39,408 nucleotides of DNA from Adonisia turfae CCMR0081 (GTDB lineage Bacteria > Cyanobacteriota > Cyanobacteriia > Phormidesmidales > Phormidesmidaceae): positions 7,320,007 through 7,359,414 of the forward strand of contig NZ_QXHD01000004.1 of NCBI RefSeq assembly GCF_011009555.1. The letters run 5' to 3'. A model generated the notes under the pieces. That model saw nothing but the letters and a program-made list of their open reading frames with translations. It had not been told where the DNA came from and searched no databases. The position numbers and the translations under genes are program-made. Of this stretch, positions 24,320 to 31,953 are shown piece after piece; within the stretch, counting starts at the first letter, position 1, and each line of letters opens with the position of its first letter.

Positions 24320-24544
24320 TTGAAAGATTTTTATGTTCGCCGAGATGATAGCCCGGTAGATAGCTTGGTTAATTTAGCAGAAACCAATAAACTGCTGGGT
24401 GAGATGTACCTAGCTTGGGCACATCAACAAGAACCCAACGCAGATATCAAAGCCAAAGAGTTTTTAACTGCTAGCCTATCTCTTTATCAAGAGCTGGACA
24501 TATCCTCAAAAGCAACTGAAGTCGAACAGCTCCTAACCCAGTAA
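24320..24544 (+). pseudogene. C-terminal remnant of a TPR-like protein
   Basis: A 74-codon frame beginning at a TTG contains LVNLAETNKLLGEMYLAWA, AKEFLTASLSLYQEL and SKATEVEQLLTQ. The helix-turn-helix periodicity and small-residue pattern resemble the last two TPR units of a longer cyanobacterial protein. There is no ATG or ribosome site. Upstream, another frame (about 24200-24310) reads IQAQEIVALVSGGLF and then stops, as a frameshifted gene might. It is probably a relic. Confidence 0.4.
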
Positions 24545-24574
24545 ACTATGCCCAGGAATCCACAATTTCAGAAA

Positions 24575-25150
24575 TCAGGAACCCTTAACCTCTAAAACGA
24601 ACCCAGGTAGAACATCTTCTCCTGAGATCGTAGTCGGACACTTTATGATCTCAACGGCTTGCCCTGGTCGATAAATCTCAACAGTTTTTCCTTGGGGATT
24701 AATCAACCAACCAAGGCGCAAACCACTATCAAGATACTCTTGCATTTTTTTCTGAAGTGGTTTCAACCGGTCAGTTTCAGACCGCAGTTCAATCACAAAG
24801 TCAGGACAAATGGGAGGAAATTTTGTTTGCTGCTCTGGCGTCAACGCATTCCATCGCTCTAACGTAATCCAGGCTGCATCTGGAGACCGATCACCCCCAT
24901 TGGGTAGGTTAAACACTGTGGAGGAACTGAATACTTCTCCTAAACCCGTTTGACGATTCCAAATACCCAAATCGATAATATAGTTAGCTTCCTGCCGACC
25001 ACTTTCACCACCGACTGGGGACATAATAATTAACTTTCCTGTCGAACTCCGCTCCATGACAACATCTCTGTTTGCCATGCATAGTCTGTAGAACTGCTCA
25101 TGGCTCAGCTCCTCGACTAACGGTTCTAAATTGAGATTGATGGCAGTCAT
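24575..25150 (-). CDS. Uma2-family protein (DUF820, PD-(D/E)XK nuclease fold)
   Basis: 191 residues, the usual length. Family features are LSHEQFYRLCMANRDVVMER, LIIMSPVGGESGRQEANYII, GDRSPDAAWITLERW, the CPDFVIELRSETDRL nuclease-core strand with Asp and Glu, and MQEYLDSGLRLGWLINPQ. Uma2 proteins are greatly expanded in cyanobacteria and carry a restriction-endonuclease-like core; their role is unsettled, with transposon or DNA-repair links proposed. It stands alone here. Downstream on this strand is the TPR relic region. Confidence 0.92.
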   Translation of the reverse strand: MTAINLNLEPLVEELSHEQFYRLCMANRDVVMERSSTGKLIIMSPVGGESGRQEANYIIDLGIWNRQTGLGEVFSSSTVFNLPNGGDRSPDAAWITLERWNALTPEQQTKFPPICPDFVIELRSETDRLKPLQKKMQEYLDSGLRLGWLINPQGKTVEIYRPGQAVEIIKCPTTISGEDVLPGFVLEVKGS

Positions 25151-25213
25151 TACAGGCGAGCCGAGCTATCCTTACCCCCATATTGTAAGCGGTCAAAACT
25201 ATTTTCTGAGTAA

Positions 25214-25465
25214 TCAATGGTAAGCGGCCCCTGAGCGGGGCCGAAGGGGCCGCTCAGGGGCCGTTTTTGGCTGAGCGGAGTCGTCGTTGGCTGAGCAGAG
25301 TCGTCGTTTTAGGGGTTGTTGTAAGGAGGTTGCACTTTTCCATAGGCAGAGTTGACCATCTTGGGCCGTTGAGGCCAGTAGTCGGGTGGTGGGATGGAAT
25401 GCGATCGCAACCACCGATTTATCATGTTCATGGGCATCGTCACTATCCACAAAGAATGTCTGATT
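25214..25465 (-). pseudogene. Single WD40 repeat, remnant of a larger protein
   Basis: The minus-strand frame, open from about 25465, reads VDSDDAHEHDKSVVAIAFHP, then LLASTAQDGQLCLWKS. This is one WD40 blade with the His-Asp start and the terminal Leu-Trp. It then runs into the GC-rich repeat (25226-25306) as meaningless sequence. No initiator ATG and no other blade exist. WD40 proteins normally carry six or seven blades, so this is a fragment lying against the stop of the flavoprotein gene. Confidence 0.5.
25226..25306. repeat. Perfect 13-bp hairpin followed by a 20-bp tandem duplication
   Basis: GGCCCCTGAGCGG (25226-25238) and CCGCTCAGGGGCC (25250-25262) form a perfect stem with an 11-nt loop, followed on the plus strand by GTTTTT, the shape of a Rho-independent terminator. 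Immediately after come two tandem 20-bp units (25267-25286 and 25287-25306) that differ at one base. No plus-strand gene ends here, so the terminator may be a relic or part of the repeat. Confidence 0.65.
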
Positions 25466-25468
25466 AAT

Positions 25469-26758
25469 TTATGAACCTAATGCAACTTCATTGATATTGC
25501 TGTTCAAATGTCGGGGTAACACTCTATTCTTCAACGCGATGCAATCTGCCAAATAGGTTGCATCACGAGCAATGCCCGAAAAGCGCCCCGACCCCCAGGT
25601 GTATAACCAGGGCAATCCTAAGAAATAGAGACCTTGGATAGTCGTAACTCCACGCTCATGACCCGGGTACCCTTTGCCATCAAATACAGGAATATCTACC
25701 CAGCTAAAATTCGTATGATACCCAGTAGACCAAATAACTGTGGAGATTTTTGCTGTTACCAAATCCAAAGATAAAAGACTCGTTTGAGGTTGCCAAACGG
25801 CTTGATAAGGAGGATCAATGGGCGCATCAAGCCGATGCTTTTCGATATAGCTGTCAATAGTCTGCTTAATACTTTCAGCCACAGCATCTGCTTGATCGAG
25901 ATTGTGGCCGAGATCATCCTGAAATTCTAAGGAATCACCTTGGATATGCTTGAGTTTGCCGTGGAGTTTCATGCCTTCTAGGGCAAATTGTCGTAGATCA
26001 ATCTCACGTCCGCCGCCTCGCCCTGTTACATAATGGTTTGTTTTGGTGCGGACAGACTCTTTCTGGGGATGCTCGTCAATGGACATGTCGTAATAACCCA
26101 TCTGATCTAGCCAGTCCACCACATCCTTACCTCGATATCTTCGAGGTGAACGGGGTGCACCGCCAACACATAGATGCACCTGTCTGCCAGACAGGTGTAA
26201 ATCTTCTGCGATTTGGCAGCCTGACTGGCCTGTACCGACGACTAACACAGCTCCCTCTGGTAAAGTCTCAGAATTCTTATACTCAGAAGAATGTAATTGG
26301 GTCACACTCGACGGCAGCCGCTCAGCCATCCTAGGCATTTTAGGCGTGTGATAACCGCCCGTGGCAACCACAACTTGGTCTGCAATGTAGTGACCGATAG
26401 AGGTCTCTATCTCAAATACGTTTTCCGGCTTACTGATTTTCGAAACAGTGACACCCTCTTTAATCAGGGGCTTGAAAGATTTAGCATAATCTTCAATATA
26501 TTGAACAATTTCGTCCCGTTGCATAAAGCCATTCGGGTCATTGCCAGGGTATGGATAGCCAGGTAACAGACACTGCCAGTTAGGTGTTACTAGGCAAAAT
26601 GTATCCCATCGCTTCGAGCGCCAGGAGTGAGCGATTCTGTTCTTCTCAAAAATAATATGGTCAATGCCGTGTTGCTTCAGACAATAACTAATAGACAGAC
26701 CAGCTTGGCCTCCACCAACAATAGCAACGGGAAAATGTGAACTAGTGAGTGCCCGCAT
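25469..26758 (-). CDS. nitH: MSMEG_0569-family flavin-dependent oxidoreductase of the Nit1C cluster
   Basis: 429 residues from ATG 26758 (MRALTSSHFPVAIVGG); a TTG at 26794 falls inside the -10 element and is not a start. The FAD Rossmann motif is VAIVGGGQAGLSISYCL, and the second NAD(P)H motif is VLVVGTGQSGCQIAEDLHLSG, as in flavin monooxygenases. IWSTGYHTNFSW is the ATG-like linker motif. Members of this family sit with the nitrilase cluster in cyanobacteria and mycobacteria; the substrate is not firmly known. It diverges from the nitB arm and has its own NtcA-type promoter (26794-26835). It probably supplies the oxidation step of the cluster's nitrogen-compound pathway. Confidence 0.88.
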   Translation of the reverse strand: MRALTSSHFPVAIVGGGQAGLSISYCLKQHGIDHIIFEKNRIAHSWRSKRWDTFCLVTPNWQCLLPGYPYPGNDPNGFMQRDEIVQYIEDYAKSFKPLIKEGVTVSKISKPENVFEIETSIGHYIADQVVVATGGYHTPKMPRMAERLPSSVTQLHSSEYKNSETLPEGAVLVVGTGQSGCQIAEDLHLSGRQVHLCVGGAPRSPRRYRGKDVVDWLDQMGYYDMSIDEHPQKESVRTKTNHYVTGRGGGREIDLRQFALEGMKLHGKLKHIQGDSLEFQDDLGHNLDQADAVAESIKQTIDSYIEKHRLDAPIDPPYQAVWQPQTSLLSLDLVTAKISTVIWSTGYHTNFSWVDIPVFDGKGYPGHERGVTTIQGLYFLGLPWLYTWGSGRFSGIARDATYLADCIALKNRVLPRHLNSNINEVALGS

Positions 26759-26793
26759 AAATTCAGTCCCTGAAGACAATGGGTTACAGTTCA

Positions 26794-26835
26794 ACCATAA
26801 AAATCAGCACTGGAATCCCCTGTAGCAACAGATAC
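26794..26835 (-). promoter_or_regulatory. NtcA-type promoter of the flavoprotein gene
   Basis: The box at 26822-26835 is GTA-GCAACAGA-TAC, a perfect GTAN8TAC. Reading leftward, exactly 22 nt later is TATGGT (26799-26794), which fits TAN3T. This is the canonical layout of NtcA-activated cyanobacterial promoters (box centred near -41.5). The start codon lies 35 bp beyond the -10. Confidence 0.85.
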
Positions 26836-27014
26836 TAAAACCTGAAATCTCGGCTTATGGTCAGGCGTTAACGATAAATCCCCTGTCTAAAGACGCATAA
26901 AATTCACACCGACATCCTTTGACCTGCACTTTTGAACAGGAGACTGTCCTTTGGAAATATCTCTCATGGAAATAAATTGATTTAGCTGTCTCATTTGTCA
27001 GGCTTACTGACTTT

Positions 27015-27056
27015 GTAACAACAGATACGAGAATGGTGACTGAGACCTTTTAAGCT
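27015..27056 (+). promoter_or_regulatory. NtcA-type promoter of the nitB-F arm
   Basis: The box at 27015-27028 is GTA-ACAACAGA-TAC, a perfect GTAN8TAC. Exactly 22 nt later is TAAGCT (27051-27056), fitting TAN3T. A start near 27063 would leave a leader of about 25 nt before the ATG at 27088. It shares CAACAGATAC with the leftward box at 26822-26835. Confidence 0.88.
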
Positions 27057-27087
27057 GCTGACAAATTCATATTGGGAGCAGCGTCAG

Positions 27088-27570
27088 ATGCCTGAAGTAA
27101 CTACTCCAGCTCATAAGGCCGGTGATTTTTTTGTTGACTATGAAGAGAAGGTATTTCCTGATGTTCAAGCAGAACCTGGAGAGAAAGCACTGGTCGCATT
27201 TCACACAGTTGCCTTCGAAGGGTCTATTGGTTTAGTTAACTTATTGCAGGCAACTCGTCTGATCCGTAAGGGCTTTGAAACATCGGTTCTGCTTTATGGT
27301 CCTGGTGTTACGTTAGGGGTGCAGCGCGGTTTTCCCAAGATTGGAGATGAGGCTTTTCCTGGGCACCTGGCCATGAATAATCAACTGGTGAAGGTCATGG
27401 AAGAGGGTGGTAAAGTCTATGCCTGCCGATTTGCCTTGCAGGCGCTATATGGCCATGGTGAGCCTTCTTTAATCCCTGGCATTACGCCCATTAATCCTTT
27501 GGATGTCTTGGACATTATCTTGATGCACCGTAAGGATGGGGCGTTTGTTCTCGATACTTGGACCATGTAA
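27088..27570 (+). CDS. nitB: MSMEG_0572/Sll0783-family nitrogen-starvation protein
   Basis: 160 residues, the family's usual length. The DsrE-like alpha/beta fold shows in ALVAFHTVAFEGSIGLVNLL, then FETSVLLYGPGVTLGVQRGF, and VYACRFALQALYGHG with a single Cys where DsrE proteins often have one. The conserved end is LDIILMHRKDGAFVLDTWTM. In Synechocystis the homologue Sll0783 is linked to nitrogen starvation and polyhydroxybutyrate build-up. It is the first gene of the rightward arm, with an NtcA promoter 30 bp upstream. The molecular role is unknown; it may carry or sense a small thiol- or cyanide-type compound. Confidence 0.92.
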   Translation: MPEVTTPAHKAGDFFVDYEEKVFPDVQAEPGEKALVAFHTVAFEGSIGLVNLLQATRLIRKGFETSVLLYGPGVTLGVQRGFPKIGDEAFPGHLAMNNQLVKVMEEGGKVYACRFALQALYGHGEPSLIPGITPINPLDVLDIILMHRKDGAFVLDTWTM

Positions 27571-27673
27571 AAAGGCACTAGTACTCTGTGGCGTAAGTTG
27601 GCCCACTATCAAATGGGGATGAGTCGATGGGCGGATGAAATAACTGCCAAGTTTCTGCTATCGGGTACTATGT

Positions 27674-27717
27674 AGTAGGTATTGGGTGTCAGTTTTGTCT
27701 AACACCTATTACCTACT
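27674..27717 (+). repeat. Intercistronic hairpin between nitB and nitC
   Basis: AGTAGGTATTGGGTGT (27674-27689) pairs with ACACCTATTACCTACT (27702-27717) with two mismatches and a loop of about 12 nt. There is no T-run, so it is unlikely to be a full terminator. It could stabilise the upstream message or cause partial termination, giving more NitB than nitrilase. Confidence 0.65.
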
Positions 27718-27767
27718 GTCTAACACTCTAAAATGATGTTGAAAATCCTGTGGGGGAGAAAGTATCT

Positions 27768-28766
27768 ATGGACTATTCTCGAGCCGTAAGAGCAGCTGCG
27801 GTACAGATTTCACCTGTATTGCATAGCTGTGAAGGTACATTGGGAAAAGTCTTGAAGGCCATTGATGACGCTGCCCGTGAGGGGGCTAATCTAATTGTCT
27901 TTCCGGAAACGTTTGTCCCCTACTATCCATACTTTTCATTTGTGCTGCCCCCCGTGCTGATGGGCAAAGAGCATATGAAGCTTTACGAAGAGGCTGTTGA
28001 GGTGCCTGGGCCGGTCACTGAGGCGGTGAGCCGTGCCGCTCGTAACCATGAGATGGTCATTGTGCTGGGGGTAAATGAGCGGGATAAGGGGTCTCTTTAC
28101 AACACTCAGTTAATTTTTGATGCAGATGGTACCTGTCTGCTTAAACGACGCAAAATCACGCCTACTTACCATGAACGCATGGTTTGGGGGCAGGGGGATG
28201 GGTCTGGTTTACAGGTGTGCGATACGGCGGTTGGTCGGGTCGGGGCCCTGGCTTGTTGGGAACATTACAACCCGCTGGCCCGATATAGTTTAATGGCCAA
28301 CCATGAACAGATTCACTGTGCTCAGTTTCCTGGCTCCATGGTAGGAGAGGTTTTTGCAAACCAGACTGAGGTAACGCTTCGCCACCATGCGCTGGAGTCT
28401 GCCTGTTTTGTGGTCAATGCTACGGGGTGGTTAACGCCTGATCAAGTGAGTGAGATTGCTCCCAGTGAAGCGTTGGAGAAAGTTTTGCGGGGTGGCTGCT
28501 ATACCACCATTATTAGTCCGGAAGGGGTGCCGTTGTGTGAACCGATTCGGGAAGGAGAGGGGATTGCGATCGCAGATCTAGACTTTTCCCTAATCACCAA
28601 ACGTAAGCGCATGATGGACTCAGTCGGCCACTACGCCCGTCCTGATTTATTACAGCTAACCGTTAATAAAACTCCGTATTCTGTTGTATCCCCAGGGAGT
28701 ATGACTCAAGAACTTCTCCCCGGTGAGCCAGATTCTTTGCCCGCACTAGAGGAAACACCTGAATAG
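27768..28766 (+). CDS. nitC: Nitrilase (Nit6803 type)
   Basis: A cytoplasmic carbon-nitrogen hydrolase of 332 residues from ATG 27768, preceded by GGGGGAG; a GTG at 27750 would swallow that site. The catalytic triad is complete: Glu47 in VFPETFVPYYP, Lys129 in LKRRKITPTYHER and Cys163 in ALACWEHYNPL. Cys-Trp-Glu marks true nitrilases, which turn R-CN into the acid plus ammonia. The closest remembered relative is Synechocystis Nit6803. Its place in the Nit1C cluster, implicated in growth on cyanide in some bacteria, suggests the natural substrate is a nitrile made from cyanide by the cluster. Confidence 0.93.
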   Translation: MDYSRAVRAAAVQISPVLHSCEGTLGKVLKAIDDAAREGANLIVFPETFVPYYPYFSFVLPPVLMGKEHMKLYEEAVEVPGPVTEAVSRAARNHEMVIVLGVNERDKGSLYNTQLIFDADGTCLLKRRKITPTYHERMVWGQGDGSGLQVCDTAVGRVGALACWEHYNPLARYSLMANHEQIHCAQFPGSMVGEVFANQTEVTLRHHALESACFVVNATGWLTPDQVSEIAPSEALEKVLRGGCYTTIISPEGVPLCEPIREGEGIAIADLDFSLITKRKRMMDSVGHYARPDLLQLTVNKTPYSVVSPGSMTQELLPGEPDSLPALEETPE

Positions 28767-28864
28767 AAGAGTACCCTCGGGAAGCCACCCTTCTTCACAT
28801 AGTTCTCCTCATTCCCTTTTCCCCATTTATCAATCCTTTAGATTCTCCTTTTACTTCTTCCACC

Positions 28865-29947
28865 ATGAATTCACAGCAGGTGATTACCGAGCTTCAGACC
28901 AAGGGCCTCAACTTGGTTACCGATACCGTTGGTGCATCGGGCCGTAAAGGAGGAGCGGGTCCATCCGACCATAAGGCAGTCACCATTGGTGAAACCACCT
29001 TTATGGTTCCGGTGTATACGGATGGTGCAGCCCAGTCACCCTATGGTGTGGATTGTGAGTCTGGTAAGTCTGTTCTCACTAAGGATGATCAGGTGATCAC
29101 CGAGTTAGATTTTCCAGAACAGCCTCGGTTTTATGATCTACAAACTGTTGACGGCATTCCCTATTGGAAGATTGCTCTGCTCCACAGTCGCAATGTTCTG
29201 GCTACAACAGTTCTCCAAACCTGCATCCGCTATGAGAATCGGAAAACAGCCTGTCAGTTTTGCGCCATTGGTGAATCGTTAGCCGCCGATCGCACCATTG
29301 CTCAAAAAACACCCGCGCAACTGGCTGAGGTCGCTGAAGCCGCTGTCCGTTTGGACGGAGTGGAGAACATGATTATGACCACAGGCACCCCTAACACAAC
29401 CGATCGCGGTGCGGCCTATCTAACCGAATGTGCCCAGGCGATTCGTGCCCGTGTAAATCTTCCCATTCAAGCCCAGTGTGAGCCCCCCAATGATTTTATC
29501 TGGTTTGATCGCATGCGTGCAGCAGGCATCGACAGTTTAGGCATGCACCTAGAAGCGGCAGACCCCGAGGTGCGCGCTAAGATTATGCCGGGTAAAGCCA
29601 AAGTACCTCTTTCCTATTATTTCAAAGCGTTTGAAGCAGCCACCAAAGTCTTTGGTCGCGGTCAGGTCAGCACCTATTTGTTGGCTGGACTGGGGGATAG
29701 CCAAGAGACATTACTGGAGGTCAGCGAACGGCTGATAGATATCGGTGTTTATCCCTTTGTTGTTCCCTTTGTTCCCATTGGGGGCACGCCATTGGCTGAC
29801 CATAAGCCTCCCAGCAGTGAGTTTATGTATGACCTGTATCAGGGCATTGGGCGAATGCTGAAGCAGGCGAATCTGTTATCCAGTGAGATGAAGGCGGGCT
29901 GCGCTAAATGTGGGGCTTGTTCGGCGTTGTCTTTGTTTGAGAGTTAA
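28865..29947 (+). CDS. nitD: MSMEG_0568-family radical SAM enzyme
   Basis: 360 residues. The iron-sulfur motif is Cys120-X9-Cys130-X2-Cys133 (CIRYENRKTACQFCAIGES), wider than the canonical CX3CX2C but usual for this family. The barrel continues with MIMTTGTPNT (the GGE-like SAM site) and LGMHLEAADPEVRAKIMPG. The C-terminus carries a second cluster, Cys346-X2-Cys349-X2-Cys352, possibly for an auxiliary iron-sulfur centre. The leader before ATG 28865 is pyrimidine-rich with no Shine-Dalgarno. It is third in the rightward arm, about 100 bp after the nitrilase. The reaction is unknown. Confidence 0.9.
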   Translation: MNSQQVITELQTKGLNLVTDTVGASGRKGGAGPSDHKAVTIGETTFMVPVYTDGAAQSPYGVDCESGKSVLTKDDQVITELDFPEQPRFYDLQTVDGIPYWKIALLHSRNVLATTVLQTCIRYENRKTACQFCAIGESLAADRTIAQKTPAQLAEVAEAAVRLDGVENMIMTTGTPNTTDRGAAYLTECAQAIRARVNLPIQAQCEPPNDFIWFDRMRAAGIDSLGMHLEAADPEVRAKIMPGKAKVPLSYYFKAFEAATKVFGRGQVSTYLLAGLGDSQETLLEVSERLIDIGVYPFVVPFVPIGGTPLADHKPPSSEFMYDLYQGIGRMLKQANLLSSEMKAGCAKCGACSALSLFES

Positions 29948-29980
29948 AGAATTTATGGGCCAATAATGGTCTACCGACGT

Positions 29981-30091
29981 CAGAGGCTTGGCGGTACCTG
30001 ATTCCCCTTAATAAGGAGAACCAGTAGGGAGGGGGGTATCAACAACTGGCGTTATCGGTCGAGATCCCGTCGCCTACGTCACCTACCCTAA
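29981..30091 (+). repeat. Hairpin interspersed repeat, copy 3 (diverged)
   Basis: It starts CAGAGGCTTGG like copies 1 and 2, then GATTCCCCTT-AAT-AAGGAGAACC, GGGAGGGG, CGGTCGAGATCCCG and CGCCTACGTCACCTACCC. It is clearly the same element but more mutated, and its stems contain mismatches. It lies between nitD and nitE inside the nitrogen operon. Confidence 0.68.
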
Positions 30092-30188
30092 AGCCCAAAG
30101 GGCATGCGCTAAAGCGTAGCGTCAGGGGAGGAGGTTCTCAGAAATAATTTCACCATTGGAATTATGTTCATACAAATTTTTCAAAGCC

Positions 30189-30701
30189 ATGAAAAAACGT
30201 ACGTATAGTTTTCAACTTGCCCTTTCTAAACCAGATATTGCCAACTATTTCAACCTGCGGCAACAGATTTTCTGTGAAGAGCAAGGTCTATTCCAGGGGC
30301 ATGATCGCGATTCCATTGACAATACGTCGTACCCCATTGTGGCCATTGCCCACACGCCCGACCAGCCTGACCAGGTTGTCGGTGTGGTGCGTATCTATGA
30401 GGAGAAACCTCGGCTTTGGTATGGTGGGCGTTTAGGTGTGCATCCAGACTTTCGGCGGGTGGGTCGCATTGGTAAAGGATTGATTCAAAAGGCAGTAACA
30501 ACAGCGAATACTTGGGGGTGCGATCGCTTCCTCGCCACCGTTCAACTGCAAAACGTGCGTTTCTTCACCCGCCTCCATTGGCATAGCCTGGAGGAAATTG
30601 AAATCCTGGGACACCCCCACCATCTGATGGAAGCTGATTTGGAATATTATCCTGCTACGGATCAGCCTCGTCCAGAATTACCTCTTGCGCAGGTGGCTTA
30701 A
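30189..30701 (+). CDS. nitE: GNAT N-acetyltransferase, MSMEG_0567/Sll0786 family
   Basis: 170 residues from ATG 30189 (MKKRTYSFQL); an upstream ATG at 30156 lacks support. The GNAT core is present: QVVGVVRIYEEKPRLWYGGRL, the acetyl-CoA loop HPDFRRVGRIGKGLI, then DRFLATVQLQNVRFFTRLHW and the final HLMEADLEYY. In mycobacteria this domain is fused to the AIR-synthase-like domain encoded next here, so the two proteins almost certainly act together. The acyl acceptor is unknown. A repeat element (29981-30091) separates it from nitD. Confidence 0.9.
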   Translation: MKKRTYSFQLALSKPDIANYFNLRQQIFCEEQGLFQGHDRDSIDNTSYPIVAIAHTPDQPDQVVGVVRIYEEKPRLWYGGRLGVHPDFRRVGRIGKGLIQKAVTTANTWGCDRFLATVQLQNVRFFTRLHWHSLEEIEILGHPHHLMEADLEYYPATDQPRPELPLAQVA

Positions 30702-30855
30702 GGGGGAGTTGTAGAGTGTTAGACTTGACGCTTGTTCCCCCCAGAATTTGGGAAACCCCAGTATGCCTAATGGGGATAACACAGATACTTCCACCCACAA
30801 AAGGCGGGCTTCCAGTTGATATAGCTTTTTCGGGAAAATGCCTAAGTATCCCTAA

Positions 30856-30886
30856 CCCGCCTTCTCCCTGGGGAGAAGGGGGCGGG
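30856..30886 (+). repeat. GC-rich hairpin touching the nitF start codon
   Basis: CCCGCCTTCTCCC (30856-30868) pairs with GGGAGAAGGGGGCGGG (30871-30886), ending two bases before ATG 30889. Any ribosome-binding purines lie inside the stem, so the fold could hide them. It resembles hairpin repeats common between cyanobacterial genes. Confidence 0.65.
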
Positions 30887-30888
30887 GG

Positions 30889-31896
30889 ATGAAGGCCATG
30901 CAACCCACTACACCTAAACCCGATCAACCCAGCCTATCTACCCTGGTTAACTCCCTCCAGGAATCTGTCAGTATCCTCAACAAACGGGATATCCAAACAG
31001 CTGCCACAGCCATTGGGCAATATGTGCAAACGGCTGCCGGAGAACCTCTTCGCTTAGGCGATGACTGTGCGGCCATCCCCGATGGCGATGGTTATCTGCT
31101 GCTGGCTGCCGAAGGTCTGTGGCCCCAGCTAGTCACCCAAGACCCTTGGTTTGCGGGCTGGTGTGCCATTATGGTCAACATTTCGGATGTTGCATCCATG
31201 GGAGGGACACCCATCGCCGTAGTGGATACACTTTGGAGTCAATCTGTCACCGCCTGCACTCCTTTGTGGAAGGGAATGCAGGCGGCTGCCCGTGCGTATA
31301 ATGTGCCTATTGTTGGCGGGCATACCAACTGCCATAGCCCCTACGATGGTCTTGCCGTTGCCATATTGGGGCGCGCACAGCGGCTAATCACCAGTTTTGA
31401 TGCACAACCCGGCGATGATGTGGTCATGGTGGTAAACATGGCGGGCAGTTACTACGAGACCTATCCGTTTTGGAATGCTGCAACAACGGCTGAGCCTGCG
31501 ATGCTGCGACAACAGATAGCCTTACTCCCTGAGCTGGCGAGCGCTGAGTTGTGCACCGCAGGTAAGGATATCAGCATGGGCGGTCTGGTGGGTACCCTGC
31601 TAATGCTGGCTGAATCGTCAGGGGTGGGGGCTACCTTGAACCTGGATTTGGTACCGCACCCACCGAACGTTGCCTGGGAGAAATGGCTCACGAGTTTTCC
31701 TAGCTTTGGTTTTCTTTTTACTGTGCTACCTGAGCGTCTTGCCCAGGTCAAGAAACTGTTTCAGCCCCATGGGTTAACGTGTAAGGCTGTTGGCAAGGTG
31801 ACAACGGGGTCTCAAATCATTCTGCAGCAGGCGGGAGAGCAAGAGCTGTTTTGGGATATGGTTTATCCATTAACAGGGTTTGGACAACGTGAATAA
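30889..31896 (+). CDS. nitF: AIR-synthase-like (PurM-fold) protein, Sll0787 family
   Basis: 335 residues from ATG 30889; a second ATG lies three codons on (30898). The PurM/ThiL-type ATP-binding layout is visible: RLGDDCAAIPDGDGYLLLAAEG, then MVNISDVASMGGTPIAVVD, VGGHTNCHSP and the C-terminal half with GKDISMGGLVGTLLMLAE. PurM-fold enzymes activate amides with ATP during ring closure or phosphorylation. It is the last gene of the rightward nit arm and converges on the FAD oxidoreductase. Nearly 190 bp of hairpin-rich sequence precede it. Confidence 0.9.
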   Translation: MKAMQPTTPKPDQPSLSTLVNSLQESVSILNKRDIQTAATAIGQYVQTAAGEPLRLGDDCAAIPDGDGYLLLAAEGLWPQLVTQDPWFAGWCAIMVNISDVASMGGTPIAVVDTLWSQSVTACTPLWKGMQAAARAYNVPIVGGHTNCHSPYDGLAVAILGRAQRLITSFDAQPGDDVVMVVNMAGSYYETYPFWNAATTAEPAMLRQQIALLPELASAELCTAGKDISMGGLVGTLLMLAESSGVGATLNLDLVPHPPNVAWEKWLTSFPSFGFLFTVLPERLAQVKKLFQPHGLTCKAVGKVTTGSQIILQQAGEQELFWDMVYPLTGFGQRE

Positions 31897-31953
31897 TTAG
31901 GGGGATTATCTAAATTGCCAGCCTGCAGAACTATGAATCGTAGAACTTTTGAT

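Noticed and set aside
25214..25306. Coding extension of the WD40 fragment through the GC-rich repeat
   Set aside because: The residues are a translation of a hairpin and a tandem repeat and do not continue the WD40 pattern.
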